The notes beneath the pieces are model-generated. The model ran no database searches. It saw only the letters and a program-made list of their open reading frames with translations, and was not told the DNA's origin. Positions 1 to 5,106 of a DNA stretch of 6,046 bases are shown piece by piece (within the stretch, counting starts at the first letter, position 1; the number at the start of each line of letters is the position of its first letter). Origin of the DNA: Actinomycetota bacterium (GTDB lineage: Bacteria > Actinomycetota > Humimicrobiia > Humimicrobiales > Humimicrobiaceae); the NCBI GenBank assembly GCA_016783995.1, contig JADHVN010000087.1, positions 1-6,046 of the forward strand. The letters are read 5' to 3'. The translations under genes were made by a program, and so were the position numbers.

Positions 1-174
1 TTTTTCAGCAGGGAAGAAGCTCTTAAGAATTTAGAACAGATAACCCTGCGTCAAAAGAAGATGATAGAGGAGAGGGAAAAGCGGATATCAGAGCTTGAAG
101 GCATTGTTAAGAAGGGTTTTATTTACAGGATCTATAGTTATTTAAAAATCGTTAAAAGGAAAATATCCGGCTAA
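1..174 (+). CDS. C-terminal end of a coiled-coil protein, probably a glycan-cluster enzyme (5' partial)
   Basis: Frame 1 is open from the left edge to a TAA at 172-174, giving the last 57 residues of a protein whose start lies outside the window. The visible part is strongly charged and helical. Roughly residues 5-34 show a heptad-like pattern (LKNLEQI, LRQKKMI, RISELEGIV), which suggests a coiled coil. A short aromatic and basic tail follows (KKGFIYRIYSYLKIVKRK). Tails like this, coil then amphipathic basic helix, are common at the ends of glycosyltransferases and methyltransferases in polysaccharide clusters and could touch the membrane or a partner. No catalytic domain is visible, so the activity cannot be named; the guess of a glycan enzyme rests on the neighbours. 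It is followed by a 116-base spacer with no terminator-like hairpin. Confidence 0.7.
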   Translation, partial: FFSREEALKNLEQITLRQKKMIEEREKRISELEGIVKKGFIYRIYSYLKIVKRKISG

Positions 175-213
175 CCTGTGAGTGCTTGCCCTGATTTTCT
201 CTTAGTAACGTGC

Positions 214-226
214 AAATTATTATAAT
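214..226 (+). repeat. Left arm of a 13-base inverted repeat around the HEPN/MNT pair
   Basis: The 13 bases AAATTATTATAAT are the exact reverse complement of 1021-1033 (ATTATAATAATTT). The two arms lie in the spacers before the MNT gene and after the HEPN gene, so they bracket the cassette. The repeat consists only of A and T and contains TATAAT-like hexamers on both strands. It may therefore be promoter material or chance in an AT-rich spacer rather than a mobile-element end. Confidence 0.45.
221..226 (+). promoter_or_regulatory. Possible -10 box (TATAAT) for the MNT/HEPN pair
   Basis: A perfect TATAAT lies 64 bases before the MNT start codon, in the only non-coding stretch ahead of it. The expected -35 position (about 198-203, TCTCTT) does not resemble TTGACA, and there is no extended -10 TG. 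The call rests on the -10 match and position alone. Confidence 0.25.
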
Positions 227-232
227 TACTAG

Positions 233-245
233 TAAAATACTTTTA
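233..245. promoter_or_regulatory. Small dyad TAAAA-tac-TTTTA, possible operator
   Basis: A perfect 5-base inverted repeat with a 3-base centre sits just downstream of the putative -10 box at 221-226 and before the MNT gene. Toxin-antitoxin operons often carry autoregulatory dyads in this position. The arms are short and AT-only, so this is a weak call. Confidence 0.2.
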
Positions 246-280
246 GTATACAGATAAAACCATATACGATTGATTATCTA

Positions 281-285
281 AAGGA
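281..285 (+). promoter_or_regulatory. Ribosome binding site AAGGA of the MNT gene
   Basis: AAGGA lies 5 bases before the ATG at 291. An in-frame TAA at 279-281 excludes a longer reading frame, so this site and the stop together fix the start. Confidence 0.7.
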
Positions 286-290
286 TTAAA

Positions 291-629
291 ATGGTTACTC
301 AAAATAAAATAAATAAAATCGTTAAGACAATAGCAAATAATTATAGTCCTGAGAAGATAATCCTTTTTGGTTCCCATGCCTATGGAAAACCAACTGAAGA
401 TAGCGATCTGGATTTATTAGTAGTGGTAAAGAAGAATTCACAACCAAGGTATAAAAGGGCTCGAGAGATAAGGAGATATTTATGGGGCATAACAGATATT
501 CCTAAGGATATTCTTGTGTATACTCAAGATGAAATTGATGAATGGAAAGAAGTAAAAGAAGCATTTATAACAAGGGTAATAAAAAAAGGAAAAGTTCTAT
601 ATGAAAACAAAGAAGGAACTAATAGATAA
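291..629 (+). CDS. MNT-type nucleotidyltransferase (antitoxin/AMPylase partner of HEPN)
   Basis: A 112-residue minimal nucleotidyltransferase of the DNA polymerase beta superfamily. The signature is complete: G27-S28, ten residues, then D39-x-D41 (motif GSHAYGKPTEDSDLDLLVV), with a likely third metal-binding carboxylate at D73 on the following strand (KDILVYT). This is the same GSx10DxD spacing as in MntA-type antitoxins, which transfer AMP from ATP onto a HEPN partner. The length is normal for stand-alone MNT proteins. It is the first gene of a two-gene unit and overlaps the HEPN gene by 29 bases in another frame, which implies coupled translation. The domain call is firm. That it AMPylates and neutralises its neighbour is inferred from characterised MntA/HepT pairs. 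A role as a general small nucleotidyltransferase cannot be excluded. Confidence 0.9.
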   Translation: MVTQNKINKIVKTIANNYSPEKIILFGSHAYGKPTEDSDLDLLVVVKKNSQPRYKRAREIRRYLWGITDIPKDILVYTQDEIDEWKEVKEAFITRVIKKGKVLYENKEGTNR

Positions 630-987
630 CTGGATCAAGAGGGCAGAAAAGGATTTACTTACCGCTGAACATGAATTATCTTTTCATGATGCAGTGACAG
701 AAAGCATTTGTTTCCATTGTCAACAAGCAACTGAGAAATTTTTAAAGGCATACTTAGTTTTCCTTGATATATCATTTGCTAAAACTCATGAAATTGGAGA
801 ATTGATTATCAAGTGCGAAGATAAAGATAAAGAAATTTCAGTTTTTAAAGAAGAAGCTGACAAACTTACTGATTATGCTGTTGATATTCGGTATCCAGAA
901 GAGACGTTTGAACCACCTATAACAGAAGCTAAAGAAGCTTTTAAAGTAGCTAAGAAAATAAGGGATTATGTTTTAGATAAATTTTAA
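601..987 (+). CDS. HEPN domain protein, partner of the MNT nucleotidyltransferase
   Basis: A 128-residue all-helical protein covering one HEPN domain. Hallmarks are the N-terminal helix (WIKRAEKDLLTAEHEL, residues 11-26), the core CFHCQQATEKFLKAYL (37-52), the KTHEI loop (61-65) and the YAVDIRYPEE segment (92-101). The ATG at 601 lies inside the MNT gene, with AAGGA at 586-590 ten bases upstream. In HEPN/MNT modules the HEPN protein is usually the toxin, often an RNase using R-x4-6-H, and the MNT protein AMPylates a nearby tyrosine. No R-x4-6-H is present here: R14 and H24 are too far apart, and no arginine precedes H29, H39 or H63 at the right distance. It may belong to the HEPN subfamily without the RNase motif, or be an inactive or differently acting version. 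Family call firm; toxin role uncertain. Confidence 0.88.
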   Translation: MKTKKELIDNWIKRAEKDLLTAEHELSFHDAVTESICFHCQQATEKFLKAYLVFLDISFAKTHEIGELIIKCEDKDKEISVFKEEADKLTDYAVDIRYPEETFEPPITEAKEAFKVAKKIRDYVLDKF

Positions 988-1020
988 ATTAAAGCAGGTT
1001 ATTTTATTTTAATTCATAAG

Positions 1021-1033
1021 ATTATAATAATTT
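1021..1033 (-). repeat. Right arm of the 13-base inverted repeat around the HEPN/MNT pair
   Basis: ATTATAATAATTT is the exact reverse complement of 214-226 and lies 34 bases after the HEPN stop codon. It contains TATAAT on the + strand at 1023-1028, 84 bases before the next gene, so it could also serve as a -10 element for the glycosyltransferase at 1112; no good -35 box is seen. The spacer 988-1111 otherwise shows only AT-rich sequence and no strong hairpin. Confidence 0.45.
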
Positions 1034-1111
1034 TTGTATTAAAATAGAAAGTTCTTCATCCATTATTCCCAAATATATACTGCAACTTTGATTAATTATT
1101 ATTGAAGATAT

Positions 1112-2239
1112 ATGGATAATAAAAGTCTAATAGTAATTGTAACTTATAACAGTCAGGACTTTATTGAAAATTGCCTCCGTTCAATAACAGGACAGAATTA
1201 TAAGGACTGGTTTCTGGTTGTTATTGATAATGGTTCCAACGACAGCTCAGCGGCAAAGATTAGGGAATTCAGGAATATGTCTTCAGAGATAACCAGCAGT
1301 AATTTCAAGCTTATTACCCTTAAAGAAAATATAGGATTTTCAAGGGCAGTAAATTATGCAGTATTTAATTTAATATCCAGGAAGAAAAAAAGTCTGGAAG
1401 AGGAGCTGGGGTTTCTGATTCTATTGAACCCGGATATTTATTTAAACTGGGATGCACTGCAAAAATTAATTTCAACTTTTAGGATCACAGAAGACAGGAG
1501 CTTGCCGCCGGTAAGGATAGGAAGAATAGGAGCTGCAGGCGGACTAATACTTGATTATAAAAAAGATACCATACAGCATCTGGGTGGTAGGGTTAGTCCT
1601 AATTTTATTACATCACATATAGGCTATGGAAAGAGATATGAAGATTTGAAGGGTGGGTACAGAAATAAAGGAGAAGTCCAAGATATAGGACAAAAGAATG
1701 TACAAATAATTAGTCAAGAAATTAAACAGGGTATTGGAGGTAAAACTTACAAACCAAGCCTGGAGAATGCTCAAAATATAATGGAAAGCATAAAAGATGT
1801 AGACTATGTCACCGGTGCTTTTTTTGCGACTGAGTACAAATTATTTAAGAGTATAGGTGGTTTTGATTCAGGATATAGACCTGCATATTTTGAAGAGCTT
1901 GATTATTGTTTGAAGATTAGAAGAAGTGGATGGCGGGTAGTTGTAACTCCTGAATCTATTGCCAGGCATTTTGAAGGCGCATCAGTAGAGAAGTTCAGCA
2001 GAAATTTTTACAGGTATTATCATAAAAATAGGGTCAGATGTGCAATAATTAATCTGGGATTTTTAAAATTCCTTAAAAAATTCTTTCCATCTGAGCTGAA
2101 CTGGCTCAGGAATAAAGTCACAAGTGACCAGATTTTTCCTATTTTTTATGCTTATTTTATAAATTTTGTATTTCTACCTTATAATTTGATAATTAAATTA
2201 AAAAATCATTTAATCTTAAATAAATTAGAGTTAAAATGA
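1112..2239 (+). CDS. GT2 family glycosyltransferase (rhamnosyltransferase-like)
   Basis: A 375-residue inverting glycosyltransferase with a GT-A fold, acting at the cytoplasmic face of the membrane on a nucleotide-sugar donor. Motifs in order: VTYN (10-13), VIDNGSNDSS (37-46), the ENIGFSRAVNYA segment (72-83), NPD (106-108) in the DxD position, VDYVTGAFF (230-238), GGFD (249-252), YFEELDYC (259-266) with the likely catalytic acidic residues, RRSGW (270-274) and the H286 region near ARHFEGAS. This pattern is typical of WbbL-like rhamnosyltransferases, but donor and acceptor cannot be read from sequence. Residues about 185-228 look like an extra polar loop before VDYVTG. Residues 341-361 are strongly hydrophobic and may dip into the membrane. 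An in-frame TGA at 1103-1105 and the VTYN strand at residue 6 force the ATG at 1112, although the ribosome binding site is poor. An 88-base spacer separates it from the GT4 gene. Confidence 0.92.
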   Translation: MDNKSLIVIVTYNSQDFIENCLRSITGQNYKDWFLVVIDNGSNDSSAAKIREFRNMSSEITSSNFKLITLKENIGFSRAVNYAVFNLISRKKKSLEEELGFLILLNPDIYLNWDALQKLISTFRITEDRSLPPVRIGRIGAAGGLILDYKKDTIQHLGGRVSPNFITSHIGYGKRYEDLKGGYRNKGEVQDIGQKNVQIISQEIKQGIGGKTYKPSLENAQNIMESIKDVDYVTGAFFATEYKLFKSIGGFDSGYRPAYFEELDYCLKIRRSGWRVVVTPESIARHFEGASVEKFSRNFYRYYHKNRVRCAIINLGFLKFLKKFFPSELNWLRNKVTSDQIFPIFYAYFINFVFLPYNLIIKLKNHLILNKLELK

Positions 2240-2318
2240 TTGCATCTTAAAATTAAATTGAACTATCTGAGAATCCGGGGAATTACATAAAGATTTTCAA
2301 AATAAATTTTTAAATATG

Positions 2319-2322
2319 GGAG
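2319..2322 (+). promoter_or_regulatory. Ribosome binding site GGAG deciding the GT4 start
   Basis: GGAG lies 5 bases before the ATG at 2328. In-frame ATGs also occur at 2316 and 2325, but the first has no Shine-Dalgarno upstream (only AT-rich sequence) and the second is only 2 bases from GGAG. The third ATG is therefore preferred. Confidence 0.55.
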
Positions 2323-2327
2323 ATATG

Positions 2328-4634
2328 ATGGCTATAGAATCAAGTAAAAAAATTCAATCAAAGATCTGTATAATAAGTTATGATGTTATCGGTAAAAATA
2401 TGGCCGGGCCCGGCATAAGATTCTATGAATTTGCCAAAATTTTGTCTAATTATCTGGATGTTACTTTACTTACTCCCAATAAAATAGACATTGATACTGA
2501 AGGCTTTAAAACAAGACAGTATAAAATAGATAATTATAAGAGTCTACAGAGGTATATTGAGAATTCAGATATTATATTAATCCAGGGCCACATCCTTTAC
2601 TATTTTCCTTTCTTAAAGAATTTCAAGGGTAAAATAATTGTAGATCTTTATAATCCTTTCAATTTAGAAAGCCTGGAAATGTTTAAAGATAGCAATATGG
2701 AAGAAAGGATCAGGATTGATAAAAATAATTTAAATATACTGAAATTTCAACTCACAATTGGTGATTTCTTTATCTGTGCAAGCGAAAAACAAAGGGATTA
2801 CTGGATAGGAATGTTAAATGCTGTGGGTAGAATAAATCCTTATAATTATGATTCTGACAGCACCTTAAGGAATCTGATAGATATTGTACCTTCCGGTATA
2901 CCTTCCGAACCTCCTTTACGCTCAAACTTATCTATAAGGGATGTAATTCCTAATATTAAAGAAGAAGACGTTATAATTTTATGGGGAGGAGGAATCTGGA
3001 ACTGGCTGGATCCTATTACTGCCATTAAGGCGTTGTGGGAAATTACAAGAAGCAGGAAGGATATAAAGTTAGTATTTATGGGAATCAAACATCCGGATCC
3101 AAAGCTTCCTGAAATGAAAAAATGCATAGAGGCAATAAAACTGGCCAGAGAACTTGATTTGTATGAGAAGGATGTATTTTTTAATGAATGGACTCCATAC
3201 GAATTAAGGCAGACTTTCCTTACGAGTTCAGATGTCGGACTGTCAATTCATCACGAGAGGATTGAAACTGAGTTCTCTTATAGAACGAGGGTTATGGATT
3301 ATATATGGGCAAGGCTTCCGGTAATAACTACCGAAGGGGATTCTATAGCTAAAATGGTAAAAGTTGAAAATATAGGTGAAGTGGTAAAATATGAGAATAC
3401 CCACCAGCTGGCAAGAGTTATGGAAAGTATGGCTACCAATAAGAGCTTAAAAGAAATTTACAGGAAGAACTTAAATAAAATTGCTCCAGGATTTTATTGG
3501 GAGAATGTAACCAGGCCGCTGGTTAAATATTGTGTTAATTCGTATTATGCAGTTGATAAAAGAAAAATTATTGAGCTTATAGATTTACAAAATAGCAAAA
3601 TTTCAAAAATCATAAAAAATAATTTTGAAGGTTGTGCAAATGTTTTAAAAATAACCTCGAACAAATATAGAGATGAGAAGATTATAGACAAAAGTGATGT
3701 AGGGAAAATATTCTGCCTGGAAGTAGATAGTGATTTTGTAATTCTGGAGGATGAGGACAGCAAATTAGATGAGATTGGAATTTTAAAATCTAAAATAACC
3801 CAGAGAACCAAATTCGATGGTATTATTGTAAATAATGCTTTTTCTAAAATTACCCCAAAATTTTTCTATGATCTCACCAATGTACTTTCATCGAAGTTAA
3901 AAAGAGATGGATTACTATTTTTTTCAATTCCTGAAAAAAGAGGACTTTATAAGCTTTTTGGTGAGGGTAAGAAGGATGACAGATCCGGTGCAAGGATCGA
4001 TGATTTTACTATTGAATTCATATTGAAGAATGCTGGCTTTGAGATTATAGATAAGGGAATCTGGGATAAAATTGAGTACACAGCAATAAGCAGTGGTGAA
4101 AATGGAATGGATGAGATATATGGTAAGAATGAATTATTTGAGCTTTTTGAGATAAAATTAAATAAAGAAGAATTTAAGGATTTGAAACTTTTAAGCCGTT
4201 TGGATATTTTAGATTCTGAAGATCTGGCTGAAGATAAAACTATTAAGGGAAAACTAAGAAGATATATGTATCTTCTTACCAGTATGTATTTTGAGAATTT
4301 GAGAAAGAGTTATAATGAGTCTGTAAAAGCTATTAATAATAATATTCAGGTTCAAATTAATAGAGAAATAAATGAATTAAACCGTAAGAACCGGGAGAGG
4401 TTACTTCTGATATATTTTGATATATTCCGGACCCTCCACAGGGAAATTAAAAGTCTGGGTTATGATATTAGCAGTTTGAGAGAAGTTTTAGGTGATTTTA
4501 AGCCTAAAAGCATATCAGGACTAGAGATAGATATAGACCAGAAACTTGAGGTATTGTTGAGGGATTTTGAAAACATTGACAGGATAATGGGTCTTACTGT
4601 GTCTAATAAGTATTATTTAGCAAAAATGACATAG
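2328..4634 (+). CDS. GT4 glycosyltransferase fused to a methyltransferase-like domain and helical tail
   Basis: A 768-residue protein in three parts. Residues about 10-400 form a GT-B fold, GT4 type: an N-terminal AGPGIRFYEFAK motif (26-37), WGGGIWNW followed by DP (219-228), which starts the nucleotide-sugar domain, and E315 with RTRVMDYIWARLPVITTEGD (319-338) in the donor-binding region. Residues about 435-600 resemble a class I methyltransferase: strand NVLKIT (438-443), FDGIIVNNAF (496-505), KRDGLLFFSIPE (525-536) and a closing NAGFEIID (568-575). The glycine-rich SAM loop expected after the first strand is absent; the sequence there is KITSNKYRDEK. Residues about 600-768 are charged helices, probably partly coiled coil. 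The likely job is transfer of a sugar to a growing glycan, with the middle domain structural or degenerate. ATGs at 2316 and 2325 are alternative starts. The GT4 call is firm, the middle domain moderately so, and the sugar unknown. Confidence 0.88.
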   Translation: MAIESSKKIQSKICIISYDVIGKNMAGPGIRFYEFAKILSNYLDVTLLTPNKIDIDTEGFKTRQYKIDNYKSLQRYIENSDIILIQGHILYYFPFLKNFKGKIIVDLYNPFNLESLEMFKDSNMEERIRIDKNNLNILKFQLTIGDFFICASEKQRDYWIGMLNAVGRINPYNYDSDSTLRNLIDIVPSGIPSEPPLRSNLSIRDVIPNIKEEDVIILWGGGIWNWLDPITAIKALWEITRSRKDIKLVFMGIKHPDPKLPEMKKCIEAIKLARELDLYEKDVFFNEWTPYELRQTFLTSSDVGLSIHHERIETEFSYRTRVMDYIWARLPVITTEGDSIAKMVKVENIGEVVKYENTHQLARVMESMATNKSLKEIYRKNLNKIAPGFYWENVTRPLVKYCVNSYYAVDKRKIIELIDLQNSKISKIIKNNFEGCANVLKITSNKYRDEKIIDKSDVGKIFCLEVDSDFVILEDEDSKLDEIGILKSKITQRTKFDGIIVNNAFSKITPKFFYDLTNVLSSKLKRDGLLFFSIPEKRGLYKLFGEGKKDDRSGARIDDFTIEFILKNAGFEIIDKGIWDKIEYTAISSGENGMDEIYGKNELFELFEIKLNKEEFKDLKLLSRLDILDSEDLAEDKTIKGKLRRYMYLLTSMYFENLRKSYNESVKAINNNIQVQINREINELNRKNRERLLLIYFDIFRTLHREIKSLGYDISSLREVLGDFKPKSISGLEIDIDQKLEVLLRDFENIDRIMGLTVSNKYYLAKMT

Positions 4635-4680
4635 ATTTTAACTATTTTGTCTGTTATAAAAATACAGTAAAACTATGATT

Positions 4681-4686
4681 AAGGAG
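4681..4686 (+). promoter_or_regulatory. Ribosome binding site AAGGAG of the SMR-like gene
   Basis: AAGGAG lies 9 bases before the ATG at 4696. It falls inside the coding region that would result from the upstream in-frame ATG at 4675, which has no Shine-Dalgarno of its own. This favours 4696 as the true start. Confidence 0.75.
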
Positions 4687-4695
4687 AGAAATAAA

Positions 4696-5073
4696 ATGAG
4701 TTTGGGAAGTTCTATCTTACTTATTTTGTTCAGTATTTCCATAGCTGTTGCCGGACAGATATTACTAAAGATAGGTATAAACCGTATTGGAATGGTTAAT
4801 TTCAGCAATTTGGATGCTCTAAAGCAGTTATTTTTTGGGGTAATAAAAAGCCCTCTGGTAATATCCGGTTTATTTTTATATGTTATTTCAGCTGCAATAT
4901 GGCTGGTAGTGTTATCCGCAGTGGACTTGAGTTTTGCTTACCCATTTATTGGTTTTACATATGTAATGGTACTTGTCCTTTCAAAATTTATATTAAAAGA
5001 GGATGTGAACCCCATCCGCTGGGCAGGCGCGCTTATAATAACTATAGGCGTGATTGTAATTTCCAGAGGATGA
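4696..5073 (+). CDS. SMR/EamA-like four-helix membrane protein, probable lipid-linked sugar flippase subunit
   Basis: A 125-residue integral membrane protein with four predicted helices: about 5-24, 52-74, 79-99 and 108-122. The size and helix count match the small multidrug resistance (SMR) superfamily. Family-like features are AGQILLK (19-25) closing helix 1, WLVVLSAVDLSFAYPF (69-84), and KED plus RWAGALIITIGVIVIS (101-123) leading into helix 4. When G20 and K25 are aligned with G17 and K22 of EmrE, the position of the essential drug-binding Glu14 is A17. This argues against a proton-coupled drug exporter. ArnE/ArnF-type relatives flip undecaprenyl-phosphate-linked aminoarabinose, and genes like this are common in glycan clusters, so lipid-sugar flipping is the best inference. 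ArnE and ArnF act as a pair; no second subunit is seen here. It lies 61 bases after the GT4 gene and 33 before the next GT2 gene, probably one operon. Confidence 0.85.
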   Translation: MSLGSSILLILFSISIAVAGQILLKIGINRIGMVNFSNLDALKQLFFGVIKSPLVISGLFLYVISAAIWLVVLSAVDLSFAYPFIGFTYVMVLVLSKFILKEDVNPIRWAGALIITIGVIVISRG

Positions 5074-5090
5074 TATTTCAAACCGAAAGT

Positions 5091-5097
5091 AAGGTGA
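5091..5097 (+). promoter_or_regulatory. Ribosome binding site AAGGTGA selecting a TTG start
   Basis: AAGGTGA lies 9 bases before the TTG at 5107. The codon directly before that TTG is an in-frame TAA (5104-5106), and the first in-frame ATG (5233) lies past the first two glycosyltransferase motifs. The site therefore supports TTG as initiator. Confidence 0.75.
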
Positions 5098-5106
5098 GAT
5101 TTTTAA

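Noticed and set aside
987..1014. AATTAAA ... TTTAATT inverted repeat just after the HEPN gene, considered as a terminator
   Set aside because: The stem is only A-T pairs with a long loop and no GC-rich core or following T-run, so it is not a convincing terminator.
2258..2289. TTGAAC with TACATA-like sequence, considered as a promoter for the GT4 gene
   Set aside because: The -10 match is poor and the spacing is about 20 bases, so it is not better than chance in AT-rich sequence.
2846..3127. Minus-strand open frame of 93 codons
   Set aside because: It lies wholly inside the GT4 coding region, encodes low-complexity Ser/Ile-rich sequence with no family motif, and has no neighbour or ribosome binding site support.
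3545..3811. Minus-strand open frame of 88 codons
   Set aside because: It is antisense to the middle of the GT4 fusion gene and rich in Ser/Phe/Ile, as expected from the reverse of an AT-rich coding strand.
4408..4428. Tandem TGATATATT-like repeat
   Set aside because: It lies within coding sequence (LIYFDIF) and has only two imperfect copies, explained by AT-rich codons.
4651..4666. CTGT...ACAG hairpin and TATAAA before the SMR-like gene
   Set aside because: The stem has only four pairs with no T-run after it, and the -35 position (TAGATT) is weak; operon read-through is the simpler reading.
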